Positions 46,958-60,027 of a stretch of DNA of 64,000 nucleotides are shown piece by piece (within the stretch, counting starts at the first letter, position 1; every line of letters starts with the position of its first letter). The notes beneath the pieces are model-generated. The model was not told the DNA's origin and did not search any database. It saw only the letters and a list, made by a program, of their open reading frames with translations. The stretch is from Pseudomonadota bacterium (GTDB taxonomy: Bacteria; Pseudomonadota; Gammaproteobacteria; Steroidobacterales; Steroidobacteraceae), in the NCBI GenBank assembly GCA_025355105.1, contig JANYAE010000058.1, positions 23,161 to 87,160 on the forward strand, written 5' to 3'. The position numbers and the translations under genes are program-made.

Positions 46958-47021
46958 GAGCGTTCCTCCGCCAGGAGTTTGATGATAGCCGGCATGGGCG
47001 CGCGGCGGCGGCGGCTCCCGC

Positions 47022-48545
47022 TCAGCGCGCCGCGGCGCGCCGGCGGCGCAGCGCGCCGAGCGCGAGCAGGCCGAGGCAGGTGCCGAGCACCGGCCCGTTG
47101 CGCCAGCGCGCGTACGGCGTCAGCCCGCTGTAGGGCACGACGCTGCCCTTGAGCACCTCCGGCTCGAACTGGCGGCTACGCGCCGCGACCCGGCCGTGCG
47201 GGTCGATCAGCGCCGAGACGCCGTTGTTGGTGCCCCGGATCATCCAGCGCCCGGCCTCGAGCGCGCGCATGCGGGTGATCTGCAGGTGCTGGTGCGGCGC
47301 GGTCGAGTCGCCGAACCAGGCGTCGTTGCTGACGTTGACCAGCAGCGTGGCGCTCTTCAGCACCTCCAGCTGTTCGACGGCGTAGGCGTCCTCGTAGCAG
47401 ATCGTCGCGCCGAGCTTCTGGCCGGCGGCATCCAGCGGGCCCTGGTCGGCGGCGCCGGCCATGAAATCCACGTAGGCGAGGCTCTTGAGGCGCATCCAGG
47501 CGCGGACGAACGGCGGTACCGGGAAGAACTCGCCGAACGGCACCAGCCGCCGCTTGTAGTACCACTCCTCCTCGTCGCCAAGCGCGACCAGCCCGTTGCG
47601 GTACTGCGCGTTCTGGAAGTCGTAGCGCACCAGCCCGAGTACGAGGTCCGAGCCCCTGGCGCGTGCGTCCCGGTAGATCTCCGCGAGCACCGGCACCGCC
47701 TCGTGGTAGAGCATCGGCAGCGCCGATTCAGGCCAGATCACCAGCCGCGCGCCGAGCGCCTGCTGCGTCAGGCCGCGGTAGACCTCGAGCGTGTGCTCGC
47801 GGTTGTCCTCGAGCCATTTGAGGTCCTGCGGGATCGCGCCCTGGACGATCGCGACCGTCAACGGCGCGCCGCTCGGCCGAGTCCAGTCGACGCGCGTGAG
47901 CGCGAAGCCTGACGCCCAGAGGAGCGCGACCAGCGCGAGCGGCCAGAGCCGGGCGGCGCGCCGGCCGTCAAGCGCGGTGACGAGCGCCCCGGCGGTCACC
48001 GCGGCCGCGAAGCTCACGCCGTAGACGCCGACCAGCGGCGCAAAGCCGGCGAGCGGCGTGTCGAGCTGGCTGTAGCCGATCGCGAGCCACGGGAAGCCGG
48101 ACAGGAACCAGCCGCGGAACCACTCCATCAGCACCCAAGCGGCGGGCGTCAGCGCGAGCTCGCGCCAGTGGCCGCGCGCCGGCGCGTAGCGCGCCAGCAG
48201 CCAGCCGAGCAGCGCCGCGTAGGCGCCCATGATCGCGACCAGGCCGAGCATCAGCAGGATCGCGAGCGCGAGCGGCGCCTTGCCGAAGACATGGATGCTG
48301 GTGTACAGCCAGTAGGTGCCGGCGAGGAACAGGCCGGCGCCGAAGCCGAAGCCGATGGCGGCGGCGCGCCGCGGCAGCACGCCGCGCCACAGCAGCCACA
48401 GCAGTGCGAGGCAGCCCGGGCCGAGCGGCGCGAGCTCGAAGGGCGCGAACGCGAGCGACTGCAGTGCGCCGAGCAGGAACGCCGTCCACGGCGCGTAGCG
48501 CGCGAACAGGTCGGCGCGCCGCGCCAGGGCCGCGAGCCGCGCCAT
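47022..48545 (-). CDS. lnt: Apolipoprotein N-acyltransferase
   Basis: Inner-membrane enzyme that completes lipoprotein maturation. The 507-aa product has about seven membrane helices (1-215) then a periplasmic nitrilase-like domain with the catalytic Glu (VIWPESALPM), Lys (YYKRRLVPFGEFFP) and Cys (GATICYEDAY). NVSNDAWFGDSTAPHQHLQ is diagnostic. The ATG shares one base with the corC stop (TGATG), the conserved arrangement. Confidence 0.96.
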   Translation of the reverse strand: MARLAALARRADLFARYAPWTAFLLGALQSLAFAPFELAPLGPGCLALLWLLWRGVLPRRAAAIGFGFGAGLFLAGTYWLYTSIHVFGKAPLALAILLMLGLVAIMGAYAALLGWLLARYAPARGHWRELALTPAAWVLMEWFRGWFLSGFPWLAIGYSQLDTPLAGFAPLVGVYGVSFAAAVTAGALVTALDGRRAARLWPLALVALLWASGFALTRVDWTRPSGAPLTVAIVQGAIPQDLKWLEDNREHTLEVYRGLTQQALGARLVIWPESALPMLYHEAVPVLAEIYRDARARGSDLVLGLVRYDFQNAQYRNGLVALGDEEEWYYKRRLVPFGEFFPVPPFVRAWMRLKSLAYVDFMAGAADQGPLDAAGQKLGATICYEDAYAVEQLEVLKSATLLVNVSNDAWFGDSTAPHQHLQITRMRALEAGRWMIRGTNNGVSALIDPHGRVAARSRQFEPEVLKGSVVPYSGLTPYARWRNGPVLGTCLGLLALGALRRRRAAAR

Positions 48546-49411
48546 CAGCCGCCCGCGTCCTCGGGCGGCCGGACGTCGCGCGGCGCGAGTACCTTCAGCA
48601 GGTCGATGCGGCGCCGGTCGGCACGCAGCACGCGGAACTCGAAGTCCTCGATCCGCACGGTGTCGCCGCGTCGCGGCACGCGACCGAAGGCGTGCGCCAC
48701 CAGGCCGCCGACCGTGTCGAACTCCTCGTCGCTGAAGCGCGTGCCGAAGTACTCGTTATACTCGGCGATCCGCGTCAGCGCGCGCACCGTGAACTGGCGC
48801 TCGCCGTCGCGGCGGATCGGCTGGTCCTCCTCGACGTCGTACTCGTCGGCGATGTCGCCGACGATCTGCTCGATGACGTCCTCGATGGTCACCAGCCCGG
48901 CGACACCACCGTACTCGTCGACGACGATCGCCATGTGGTGGCGGTTCTTGCGGAATTCCTTCAGCAGCACGTTGAGGCGCTTGCTCTCCGGCACGACCAC
49001 GGCCGGGCGGATGACCTCGCGGATGTCGAAGTCGCCGGACGCGTTCTCGGCGTAGTGGCGCAGCAGGTCCTTGGCCAGCAGGATGCCGATGACCTGGTCG
49101 CGGTCCTCGCCGATCACCGGAAAACGCGAGTGCCCGGACTCGACCACGACCGGCAGCAGCTGGGCGATGCCGTCTTCGCGCGCGACCACCGTCATCTGCG
49201 AGCGCGGCACCATGATGTCGCGGACCTGCAGGTCGCCGACCGCGAGCACGCCCTCGACCATTTCCAGGGCCTCGGCGTCCAGCAGGCCGCGCTCGGTGGC
49301 CTCGCGCAGGTCCTCCATCAGCGCCTCGCGGTCCTGCGGCTCGCCGGACATCTGCTGCTGCAGGCGCTTAAGCCAGCCGCTGCGCAGCGTGCGGAGGGTG
49401 TCGTCAGCCAT
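48545..49411 (-). CDS. corC: CorC/YbeX-type CBS-domain protein
   Basis: Cytosolic protein linked to magnesium homeostasis and ribosome function. The 288-aa product has two CBS domains (about 60-185, with DIMVPRSQMTVV and HMAIVVDEYGGVAGLVTIED) and a C-terminal CorC_HlyC domain (FDTVGGLVAHAFGRVPRRGD). The ATG at 49411 overlaps the end of ybeY by 8 nt. Confidence 0.95.
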   Translation of the reverse strand: MADDTLRTLRSGWLKRLQQQMSGEPQDREALMEDLREATERGLLDAEALEMVEGVLAVGDLQVRDIMVPRSQMTVVAREDGIAQLLPVVVESGHSRFPVIGEDRDQVIGILLAKDLLRHYAENASGDFDIREVIRPAVVVPESKRLNVLLKEFRKNRHHMAIVVDEYGGVAGLVTIEDVIEQIVGDIADEYDVEEDQPIRRDGERQFTVRALTRIAEYNEYFGTRFSDEEFDTVGGLVAHAFGRVPRRGDTVRIEDFEFRVLRADRRRIDLLKVLAPRDVRPPEDAGG

Positions 49412-49880
49412 CGGCGCGCACCCGGTACGGGTTCGCGAAGCCGAGCTTCTTGAGCAGCAGCTTCTCGCGGCGCTCCATGCGGCGCGCGTCGGCATCCAGC
49501 TCGTGGTCGTAGCCGGCGAGGTGCAGCACGCCGTGCACCACCATGTGTGCCCAGTGCGCGGCGAGGCTCTTCTTCTGCTCGCGCGCCTCGCGGGCGACGA
49601 CGCGGGCGCAGATCGCGAGGTCGCCGAGCGGCGTGGCTTCGCCGCCGCCGCCGGCCGGGGCGGCCGTGTCGGCCGGGAAGCTGAGCACGTTCGTCGGCCG
49701 CATCTTGCCGCGGTAGCGGCGGTTGAGCGCCTGGCTTTCGGCCGGTGTCACGATGCGGATCGCGAGCGTGGCATGCGCCCCGCGACGCCCGGCGGCAACG
49801 CCGGCCCACTCGCCGAGCAGGCGCGCCGACGGCGCCCACGGGTGGCGGGTGCCGAAGGTCACCTCCACTGCGAGGCTCAC
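49404..49880 (-). CDS. ybeY: Endoribonuclease YbeY
   Basis: Zinc RNase for 16S rRNA 3' maturation and 70S quality control. The 158-aa product has the HGxLHLxGYDH metal site (VVHGVLHLAGYDHELD), RYRGKMRPTNVLSFPAD and LGDLAICARVV. The GTG start overlaps the phoH stop (GTGA). Confidence 0.96.
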   Translation of the reverse strand: MSLAVEVTFGTRHPWAPSARLLGEWAGVAAGRRGAHATLAIRIVTPAESQALNRRYRGKMRPTNVLSFPADTAAPAGGGGEATPLGDLAICARVVAREAREQKKSLAAHWAHMVVHGVLHLAGYDHELDADARRMERREKLLLKKLGFANPYRVRADG

Positions 49881-50848
49881 GTGCCGTCCCCGGCCCGCTC
49901 GTAGGCCTGCACGATCCGCTGCACGAGCGGATGGCGGACGACGTCGTTCGAGGTGAAGAAGGTGAAGGCGACGCCCTGCACGCCCTCCAGCACCTTGACC
50001 ACGTGCCGCAGGCCCGAGACACGGCTGGTCGGCAGGTCGGTCTGGGTCACGTCGCCCGTGACCACGGCCTTGGAGCCGAAGCCGATGCGGGTCAGGAACA
50101 TCTTCATCTGCTCGATGGTCGTGTTTTGCGCCTCGTCGAGGATGATGAAGGCGTCGTTCAGTGTCCGTCCGCGCATGAAGGCCAGCGGCGCGATCTCGAT
50201 GACGTTGCGCTCGATCAGGCGCATAACGCGGTCGAAGCCGAGCATCTCGTAGAGCGCGTCGTACATGGGCCGCAGGTACGGGTCCACCTTCTGCGTCAGG
50301 TCGCCCGGCAGGAAGCCGAGGCGCTCGCCGGCCTCGACCGCCGGTCGCACCAGCACGATGCGCCGCACGCGGTCCGCCTGCAGCGCCTCGACCGCGCAGG
50401 CGACCGCGAGGTAGGTCTTGCCGGTGCCGGCCGGGCCCACGCCGAAGCTCAGGTCGGCCTCGCGGATTTGCGCGAGGTACTGCACCTGGTTGGCGCCGCG
50501 GCCGCGGATCGAGCCGCGGTGCGTGTGGACGTGGACCTCGTCGACCGCGGTCGGGCCCGCGGCCGGCCCGGCGCCTGCGGCGGCCATGCCGGCTTCCTGG
50601 ATCGCCAGGTGCACGTCGCGCGGCTGGATCCCCCGCGCGCCACGCAGGTAGAGCTGCTCCAGCACCTGGGCGGCGTCCTCGGCACGCGCGCCGGACAGGC
50701 GAAAACGGTTGCCGCGGCGATTGACCGTGACGCCGAGCCGGGATTCCACCTGCCGCAGGTGTTCGTCGAGCGGGCCGCAGAGCGCCGCCAGACGCTCGTT
50801 GTCCGCCGGATCGAGGACCAGGTCGCGAACGGGCCCAGGTGTGCTCAA
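49877..50848 (-). CDS. ybeZ: PhoH-like ATPase (YbeZ)
   Basis: RNA-associated P-loop ATPase partner of YbeY. The 323-aa product has Walker [20 protein letters not shown] and Walker [13 protein letters not shown]. It also has [20 protein letters not shown] and [17 protein letters not shown]. The start is taken as TTG at 50848 overlapping the miaB stop (TTGA); residues [20 protein letters not shown] match the family N-terminus. No Shine-Dalgarno is visible, consistent with coupling. Confidence 0.94.
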   Translation of the reverse strand: MSTPGPVRDLVLDPADNERLAALCGPLDEHLRQVESRLGVTVNRRGNRFRLSGARAEDAAQVLEQLYLRGARGIQPRDVHLAIQEAGMAAAGAGPAAGPTAVDEVHVHTHRGSIRGRGANQVQYLAQIREADLSFGVGPAGTGKTYLAVACAVEALQADRVRRIVLVRPAVEAGERLGFLPGDLTQKVDPYLRPMYDALYEMLGFDRVMRLIERNVIEIAPLAFMRGRTLNDAFIILDEAQNTTIEQMKMFLTRIGFGSKAVVTGDVTQTDLPTSRVSGLRHVVKVLEGVQGVAFTFFTSNDVVRHPLVQRIVQAYERAGDGT

Positions 50849-52209
50849 GCGGCGCGACCGGCGCTCGGCTGCGCAGGCGATCCGGACTCGGTGAGCCGGC
50901 CGCGGAGGGAGTTGGGCATGGCCTCGGTGATCGTGAGCTCGGCGAAGCGACCGATCAGCGACGACGGGCCGTCGAAGTTCACCCAGCGGTTGCACTCGGT
51001 GCGCCCGGCGAGCTGGCGGCCGTCGCGCCGCGATGGGCGCTCGACGAGCACTTGCTGTCGCGTGCCGACGAGCGCGCGGCTGCGCGCGCCGGCCAGCGCA
51101 TTGAGCCGCGCCTGCAGGATCAGCAGCCGGCGCTGCTTGAGCTCCTCCGGAACGTCGTCGCCGAGGCCGGCCGCGGGCGTGCCCGGGCGACGGCTGTAGA
51201 TGAAGCTGAAGGACTGGTCGAAGCCGACCTCGGCGATCAGGTTGAGCGTTGCCTCGAAGTCGCGGTCGCTCTCGCCGGGAAAGCCGACGATGAAGTCCGA
51301 GGACACCGGGATGTCCGGGCGCACGGCGCGCAGCCGCCGGATCTTCTGCTTGTACTCGAGCGCCGTGTAGCCGCGCTTCATCGCAGCGAGGATGCGGTCG
51401 GCGCCGGACTGCACCGGCAGGTGCAGGTGATGGGCGAGCTTCGGCACGCGCGCGTAGGCCGCGATCAGCCGGTCGGTAAACTCGAGCGGGTGTGAAGTCG
51501 TGAAGCGAATCCGCTCGATGCCCTCAAAAGCGGCGACGTGCTCGATCAGCAGCGCGAGGTCCGCGGTGTCGCCGTCCTCGAGTTCGCCGTCGTAGGCGTT
51601 GACGTTCTGGCCGAGCAGCGTCACCTCGCGAACGCCCTGTGCGGTGAGCGCACCGACCTCCTCGATGACCTGTGCGAAGGGCCGGCTGATCTCCTCGCCG
51701 CGCGTGTACGGCACGACGCAGAAGGTGCAGTACTTGCTGCAGCCTTCCATGATCGACACGAAGGCGGTCGCCGCTGAAGCCTGCGGCAGCGGCAGCGCGT
51801 CGAACTTCTCGTTCTCGGGGAAGCTGACGTCCACCTGTGGACGTCCGCTGCGGCGCACCTCGGCCAGCAGCGCCGGCAGTCGGTGCAGCGTCTGCGGCCC
51901 GAACACGACGTCGACGAACGGCGCCCGCGCGTGGATGCCCTCGCCCTCCTGGCTCGCGACGCAGCCGCCGACGCCGATCAGCACCCCGGGGCGGGCGCGC
52001 TTGAGATCCGCGTAGACGCCGAGGTGGGAGAAGACCTTGTCCTCGGCTTTCTCGCGGATCGAGCAGGTGTTGAGGAGCACGACGTCCGCGCGCTGCGGAT
52101 CATCGGTGAGTTCGAGGCCCTCCGCCGCACGCAGCACGTCCGCCATGCGGGCGGAGTCGTACTCGTTCATCTGGCAGCCGAAGGTCTTGAGGTAGAGGTA
52201 GCCGGCCAT
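50845..52209 (-). CDS. miaB: tRNA-2-methylthio-N6-dimethylallyladenosine synthase
   Basis: Radical-SAM methylthiotransferase. The 454-aa product has an N-terminal UPF0004 domain with cysteines in [17 protein letters not shown] and GGCVAS. The radical-SAM triad is [18 protein letters not shown]-terminal TRAM domain follows. The ATG at 52209 gives the canonical [19 protein letters not shown]. It heads miaB-phoH-ybeY-corC-lnt. Confidence 0.97.
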   Translation of the reverse strand: MAGYLYLKTFGCQMNEYDSARMADVLRAAEGLELTDDPQRADVVLLNTCSIREKAEDKVFSHLGVYADLKRARPGVLIGVGGCVASQEGEGIHARAPFVDVVFGPQTLHRLPALLAEVRRSGRPQVDVSFPENEKFDALPLPQASAATAFVSIMEGCSKYCTFCVVPYTRGEEISRPFAQVIEEVGALTAQGVREVTLLGQNVNAYDGELEDGDTADLALLIEHVAAFEGIERIRFTTSHPLEFTDRLIAAYARVPKLAHHLHLPVQSGADRILAAMKRGYTALEYKQKIRRLRAVRPDIPVSSDFIVGFPGESDRDFEATLNLIAEVGFDQSFSFIYSRRPGTPAAGLGDDVPEELKQRRLLILQARLNALAGARSRALVGTRQQVLVERPSRRDGRQLAGRTECNRWVNFDGPSSLIGRFAELTITEAMPNSLRGRLTESGSPAQPSAGRAA

Positions 52210-52331
52210 GGGCAGGAGCGACGCGGGGCAGGAAGGGTACCGCTTCCGGCTCCGCACATAAAGGCGGCCTCCCGGCCGGACCTCTACTAAGCCCTTTTAA
52301 TTCAGTAGGTTATTGCTTAACGACAACCGGT
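52210..52331. promoter_or_regulatory. miaB upstream region with an AT-rich patch
   Basis: In this 122-nt gap, bases about 52280-52325 are markedly AT-rich for this genome. They contain an imperfect inverted repeat (CCTCTACT ... AGTAGGT) around TTTTAATT. It could be the ssb terminator or part of the miaB promoter; I cannot decide. Confidence 0.4.
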
Positions 52332-52811
52332 CTAGAACGGGATGTCGTCGTCGAAGCCCTCTTCCTTGCCGCCCGCCGTGGCCGGCGCCTGCGAAAACTC
52401 GTCGGCCGGCGCCGCCTCGCGCCGCGGCGCGCCGCTCGTGCTGCTAGCCGCACCGCCGCCGCCAGCGGCCCCGCCGCGGCCGCCCAGCATCTGCATCTCG
52501 TTGGCCACGACCTCGGTCGTGTAGCGGTCGTTGCCGCTCTTGTCCTGCCATTTGCGGGTCCGCAGCCGGCCCTCGACGTAGACCTGCGAGCCCTTGCGCA
52601 GGTACTCCGCGGCGATCTCCGCCAGCCGGTCGAAGAACACGACGGTGTGCCACTCCGTCTGCTCCTTCTGCTCGCCGCTCTGCTTGTCGCGCCAGCTGTC
52701 CGTCGTCGCGATCCGGACGTTCGTCACGGCCTTTCCGCTCGGCATGGCCCGCGTCTCCGGGTCCTGCCCGAGATTGCCCACCAGAATGACCTTGTTGATG
52801 CCGCGCGCCAT
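52332..52811 (-). CDS. ssb: Single-stranded DNA-binding protein
   Basis: OB-fold protein, 159 aa. The start [21 protein letters not shown] and the segments [21 protein letters not shown] and [14 protein letters not shown] are universal. A Gly/Ala/Ser linker leads to the acidic tip DDDIPF that recruits repair and replication partners. The ribosome-binding site AGGAGT lies 8 nt upstream. It sits near uvrA in the common MFS-ssb/uvrA arrangement. Confidence 0.97.
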   Translation of the reverse strand: MARGINKVILVGNLGQDPETRAMPSGKAVTNVRIATTDSWRDKQSGEQKEQTEWHTVVFFDRLAEIAAEYLRKGSQVYVEGRLRTRKWQDKSGNDRYTTEVVANEMQMLGGRGGAAGGGGAASSTSGAPRREAAPADEFSQAPATAGGKEEGFDDDIPF

Positions 52812-52941
52812 GTCATCGACTCCTGTTGAGTGCCCGTCCGGACCGGCCGGGTCCGGCTCTGTCGTGAGGTCCAGAGTGTACGCCGCCGGGCGATGGGCGC
52901 ACCTCGAGAATCGGCCTGATCTGCCCCGAAACGGCGATCGC

Positions 52942-54153
52942 TCAGCCGCGCGCTGGGCGGGCCAGCAGTAGCCAGGCGAGCGCCACCAGCGATGCGCCGC
53001 CGAACACCCCGACCAGCCCCATCGGGCTGCCATTGAGCTCCGCCGCGGCGAAGGCGCCGACGGCGGCGCCGAGGAACTGGGTGGTTGCGAATACGCCGAG
53101 CGCCGCCCCCCGCAGCGCCGGCGGAGCCACCTGCGACAGCCTCGCCGGCAGCCGCGCCTCCAGATAGTTGAAGGCGGTGAAGAACAGCACCAGCGCCGCC
53201 CACAGCCCGGCCTGGCTCGAGTAGGCGAAGGCCATCCAGCCGAGCGCCACCATCAGGAAAGCCACCGCAAAGCGCTGCACCTCACCGGGCCTGCCGGTGC
53301 GCTCGGTCAGAAACACCAGCCCGACCGTCGGCGGCAGCGAGGCGGCGAACACCCCGAGATAGGTCATCCAGTGATCGTGCACGGCGACGTGCAGGCTGTC
53401 GGTGAGCGCGAGCGGCACGCCGAAGAAGGTGGCGCGCAGCACGAAGTTGAGCGCAAACATGCCGAGGTAGTACGGCGCGAGCTCGGCGGTAAACGCGTCC
53501 CGCAGCCGCGAGCGGGCGGCCGGGTGCGCCGGCAGCGGCGGCGGCGGCGGCACGACCCCATAGAGCAGGACGATGCACAGGCTGGCGAGGGCGGCAAGGA
53601 TCCAGAAGATCCCCGGCACGCCGATCAGCGGCTCGAGCACCGGCGCCGCGACCAGCGACAGCACGAACGAGCCGCCGATGCTGACGCCGATCACGGCCAT
53701 GGCGCGGGTGCGGACCTCGCTGCGCGTCAGGTCCGCCAGCAGCGCCGTGACCGGCCCCGAGATCGCCCCTGCCCCCTGGATGAGGCCCGCCGCGATCAGG
53801 CCCCAGATGCTGGTGGCCAGCGCGCCGATCACCGAGCCCGCGACGTACAGGATCAGCCCGACGAGGATCACCGGCCGGCGCCCGAAGCGGTCGGAGAGCG
53901 TGCCGAACGGGATCTGCAGGCAAGCCTGGGTGATCGCATAGGCGCCGAACGCCAAGCCGAGCAGCAGCGGCGTCGCGCCGGGCAGGCCCCGGGCATAGAG
54001 CGCAAGCACCGGAAGCAGCAGGAAAAGACCGAGCATGCGCGCGGCGTAGATCGCCGCCAAGGCGGCCAGGGAGCGGCGTTCCCGGGGCTCCAAGCGCAGG
54101 CGGGCAGGCGGGGTCCCGGGGCTGGATCCGGGCCCGGTCGGAGGGGAGTCCAC
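52942..54153 (-). CDS. Major facilitator superfamily transporter
   Basis: A 403-aa, 12-helix membrane protein. The [13 protein letters not shown] loop between helices 2 and 3 and [20 protein letters not shown] in helices 4-5 resemble the YajR/drug-efflux branch. A 25-residue Pro-rich leader precedes helix 1. GTG start. The gene is divergent from uvrA and upstream of ssb, a conserved neighbourhood. Substrate unknown. Confidence 0.88.
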   Translation of the reverse strand: MDSPPTGPGSSPGTPPARLRLEPRERRSLAALAAIYAARMLGLFLLLPVLALYARGLPGATPLLLGLAFGAYAITQACLQIPFGTLSDRFGRRPVILVGLILYVAGSVIGALATSIWGLIAAGLIQGAGAISGPVTALLADLTRSEVRTRAMAVIGVSIGGSFVLSLVAAPVLEPLIGVPGIFWILAALASLCIVLLYGVVPPPPPLPAHPAARSRLRDAFTAELAPYYLGMFALNFVLRATFFGVPLALTDSLHVAVHDHWMTYLGVFAASLPPTVGLVFLTERTGRPGEVQRFAVAFLMVALGWMAFAYSSQAGLWAALVLFFTAFNYLEARLPARLSQVAPPALRGAALGVFATTQFLGAAVGAFAAAELNGSPMGLVGVFGGASLVALAWLLLARPARG

Positions 54154-54162
54154 GCGGGTGTC

Positions 54163-54192
54163 TTACCTGAAGGGGAACGCGCCTTGTATTCT
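54163..54192 (+). promoter_or_regulatory. Candidate uvrA promoter
   Basis: TTACCT (54163-54168) and TATTCT (54187-54192) are separated by 18 bp, 31 nt before the uvrA ATG. No LexA box (CTG-N10-CAG) was seen. Confidence 0.35.
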
Positions 54193-54223
54193 AGCGAATT
54201 CGCCCGAATTTCCCGGACTCACG

Positions 54224-57072
<2,849 letters not shown>

Positions 57073-57076
<4 letters not shown>

Positions 57077-58548
57077 CGCCTGGACTTCGACCCGGGCTTG
57101 GGCTTGGGCTTGGGCTTTCGCAGTCGCGGGCTCCGAACGGATCCCGCCACCGGCCACTCGCGCGTGCACTCCACCCGAGTACCTTGCGGCGCGAGCGCAC
57201 CGACCACGAGCCGTGCGCCGACCAGCTCCGCCCGTGCCCGCATGATCCGCAGACCGAGCCCGCTGCCCTCGTCGGCACCCGGCGGAAGGCCGCTGCCGTC
57301 GTCCTCGATCGCGAGGCGGACGTGTACCAGCGAGCGCTCGAGCCGCAGCACGATCTGGCGCGCGCCGCTGTGGCGCACGGCGTTGGTGATCGCCTCCTGC
57401 GCGATGCGGTAGAGGTTGTCGGCGAGCAGCGCATCGAGCTCGCCGCCATCGCGGCCGGTGACCCGATAGCTGAGCGTCGGCCCGCCCTGTCGCCGGATGC
57501 GCTCGGCGAGCTCGCGCAGCGCCTCCTCGAGGCCGCCGTGCTCGCGGCCGACCGGCGACACGCCGCGCGCCACCGCCCGACTGGTCGCGATCGCGCCGTT
57601 CGCGTAGTCGAGCACCTCTTCGAGGCCGGGCGCCAGCGTCGGCGCCTCGGCGGCAGCACGCCGGGCGAGCGTCTTGAGCAACAGCGCGATGCCGGTCAGC
57701 TCCTGGCCGAGGCCGTCGTGCAGGTCGTGGGCGAAGCGCCGCTGCTCGCCGGCGACCGCATTCAGCAGGTCGCGCTCGCGGTTGCGGCTCTCCGAGACGT
57801 CGAGGATCACGGCGGCGATGCCGATGACCTTGCCGTGCTCGATCAGCGGGTTGGCGAAGGCGGCGATGGCGCGGCCGTCGTTGAGCAGCATCGTGTGCAT
57901 CTGCGGCTGCGCCGAGCGGACGACGTTTTGGCGAATCGCGTCGATTCTGAGTGCCTCCGCCGGGTCGCCGGCGAGCATCGTCACCGGCTGGCCGACGACC
58001 TCGGCCGGCCCGATCCCGCGATGCGCCAGCGGCCGGTTGAGGAACTCGATGATGCCGTCGGCGTCGGTCAGGATCATCCAGATCGGCGCCGCGGCCGCGA
58101 GCGCCTCGAGGCTGCGCCGGCTGTACTCGAGCGCGGCATCGACGCGCTTGCGCTCGTCGACGTCGACGCAGATGCCCATCAGCTTGCGGCGTCGGCCACC
58201 CGGCCCGTGACGGACCACGTAGCCACGGTTGCGGATCCAGCGCCACGCGCCGCTCAGCGTGCGGATCCGGTACTCGGTCTCGTAGCGATCGCGCCGGCCG
58301 GCGATGTGCTCGTCGTACTCGTGCCTGGCACGGACCCGATCATCGGGGTGCACGCGCTCGCGCCAGCGGACACCGTGCCGCGCGCCCTCGCAGGGATCGA
58401 TGTCGTACCGGCCGCACCAGTCGTTGAGCCAGCGCACGGTGTCGCTGGACACGTCCCACACGTAGAGCCCGAGGTCCGCTGCCCACACGGCGGCGGCGAG
58501 CAGCTGCTCGTCGTCCTGGCGTTGCCTGGAGCGCGCCCGTACGGTCAT
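57073..58548 (-). CDS. PAS-PAS sensor histidine kinase (NarL/DegS type)
   Basis: A 491-aa cytosolic kinase without membrane helices. Two PAS domains (about 20-135 and 145-255) are followed by a HisKA_3 helix with phosphoacceptor H277 in [17 protein letters not shown] HATPase domain follows, with [25 protein letters not shown] and [15 protein letters not shown]. The C-terminus ends in a KPKPKPKPG repeat from four GGGCTT units. No LuxR-type response regulator gene is next to it. Its signal and partner are unknown. Confidence 0.9.
57094..57117 (+). repeat. Hexanucleotide tandem repeat (GGGCTT)x4
   Basis: Four perfect tandem copies inside the 3' end of the histidine kinase gene, encoding Lys-Pro pairs on the minus strand. 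Copy changes would lengthen or shorten the tail in frame. Confidence 0.85.
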
Positions 58549-58633
58549 CGGTCATTCCGAGAATCCACGGTGGTGGGCCATCCCACCATAAAGCGCGGCC
58601 CGGCAGCGCGCAAGCCGGGTTCTGCGGTCGCGG

Positions 58634-59524
58634 CTAGTTGCCGAGCGCCTGGCGCAGCGCCTCGATTTCGTCACGCGACTCGGCGAGGATCTTCGCCGAA
58701 TTGTTCTCGTCGAGCCCGAGCATCCGGAAGCTGCGGACGCCCGCCATGTTGAGCGCCAGGTGCTCCGGTACGTCGATGTACGCGGCCATCATATTGGCGC
58801 AGACCAGGATGTCGGCGATGTCGGCGGGCCCTTCGTGCTCGCGACTGATGTCGTCCTGGTCGGCAACGGCCTGCACCAGCTCCTCGTTCAGTTCCCAGTT
58901 CTCCAGCACCGCCTTGGCGACGCTGGCGTGCCAGTTGCGCATGATCTCGTCGAGCGACGCGTCGTCGCCGAGCAGGCCGGGGAACTTCGGCGTACGCGTC
59001 AGGATGTAGAGGCGACCGACGCCGTGCAGCAGGCCGGCGAGGAACGCCTCATCGGCATTGCGCTCGGTGTGGTTCTTGGCCAGCACGTAGCAGAAGGCGG
59101 CCACGTAGGTGCTGACCCGCCACAGCTCCTCGAGCGGCCGCTCGAGGCCCCTGAGCCCGGAGCTGGTGCGAATCTGCGCCATCGCAAAGGAGATCGCGGC
59201 GCTGCGGACCATGTTGTAGCCCATGCGCGCGATCGCCGTCCTCAGCTCGGTCACCTGCTTGCCGCTGCGGTTGAGGGCCGCGGAGTTGGACATTTTGAGC
59301 AGCCGCGCAGCGAGCGCGGGCTCGGAGCCGACGATGCGCACGATCTGGTCGATCGTCGTGTGGTCGTCGCCGAGCGCGCGCCGCACCCGGATCGCGACGT
59401 CCGGGAAGGACGGCAGATCGATCTTTCCGGATGACAGCTCCGAGGCCAGTGACGCGACGAATTCGAACGCCAGCGCGTGCTGGGTCTTTGCTGCGGGTTC
59501 CGCGCCGCGACGCGCTGCATCCAT
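58634..59524 (-). CDS. HDOD-domain signalling protein
   Basis: A 296-aa protein with an HDOD domain. LPSFPDVAIRVRRALGD, EPALAARLLKMSNSAAL, LRTAIARMGYNMVRSAAIS and AFLAGLLHGVGRLYIL are typical. These non-catalytic HD relatives organise signalling in two-component and chemotaxis pathways. The ATG at 59524 was chosen because AAGG lies about 8 nt upstream; a GTG 9 nt earlier is possible. It lies 11 nt after the CheX-like gene. Confidence 0.9.
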   Translation of the reverse strand: MDAARRGAEPAAKTQHALAFEFVASLASELSSGKIDLPSFPDVAIRVRRALGDDHTTIDQIVRIVGSEPALAARLLKMSNSAALNRSGKQVTELRTAIARMGYNMVRSAAISFAMAQIRTSSGLRGLERPLEELWRVSTYVAAFCYVLAKNHTERNADEAFLAGLLHGVGRLYILTRTPKFPGLLGDDASLDEIMRNWHASVAKAVLENWELNEELVQAVADQDDISREHEGPADIADILVCANMMAAYIDVPEHLALNMAGVRSFRMLGLDENNSAKILAESRDEIEALRQALGN

Positions 59525-59535
59525 GGCCGCCACCT

Positions 59536-60015
59536 TCAGGTGCTGAGCACGGCGAGCGTACCGGCGCCGTACTTTGGAACGTTCAGCTCGAAGTCGACGC
59601 GGCCGTGGCTCGCGCCGAGCAGCGCGGTCAGCGCGGCCGGCATGGCCTTCGACGGATACACCTTGTCGAGCTTGAGATGCGCCGAGCCGTCGTTCATCAG
59701 CAGGCGCGAACAGATGTTCATGATCTCCTGCAGGTTCGCGACCATGACGTCGGTCAGCTCCCTGGTCTTGGCGGCGTCCTTGGCGATTCCCGGCGGCAGC
59801 ATCGACAGCGCGGCGGCGGAATGCGCCGCCAGCGCCACGTCGACCGCACAGGCGGCGACCGCCTTGCCGTCGTCGGCGACGTACAGCCCGATCCAGCTGC
59901 CCGACGGCGGCACGATGTCGAACTTCTTGCCGGGCTTGACGTCCAGCCCGTCGAACAGCAGGCCGAGCATCAGCTTGACCTTAGCCGCGTCGGGCATCGG
60001 ATAGTTGGTCGCCAT
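59536..60015 (-). CDS. CheX/CheC-like putative CheY-P phosphatase
   Basis: A 159-aa protein. WIGLYVADDGKAVAACAVD could be the CheX/CheC beta core. The helix ANLQEIMNICSRLL carries an ExxN motif (E97, N100), the catalytic pair of CheC/CheX/FliY phosphatases. The end FELNVPKYGAG fits a CheX-like strand. It lies 12 nt downstream of the CheY gene. The assignment rests on motif and context, not on overall similarity I can measure. Confidence 0.6.
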   Translation of the reverse strand: MATNYPMPDAAKVKLMLGLLFDGLDVKPGKKFDIVPPSGSWIGLYVADDGKAVAACAVDVALAAHSAAALSMLPPGIAKDAAKTRELTDVMVANLQEIMNICSRLLMNDGSAHLKLDKVYPSKAMPAALTALLGASHGRVDFELNVPKYGAGTLAVLST

Positions 60016-60027
60016 GGTACTGATCCG

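Noticed and set aside
52812..54223. LexA (SOS) box upstream of uvrA or ssb
   Set aside because: No CTG-N10-CAG match near either start, although both are SOS genes in some bacteria.
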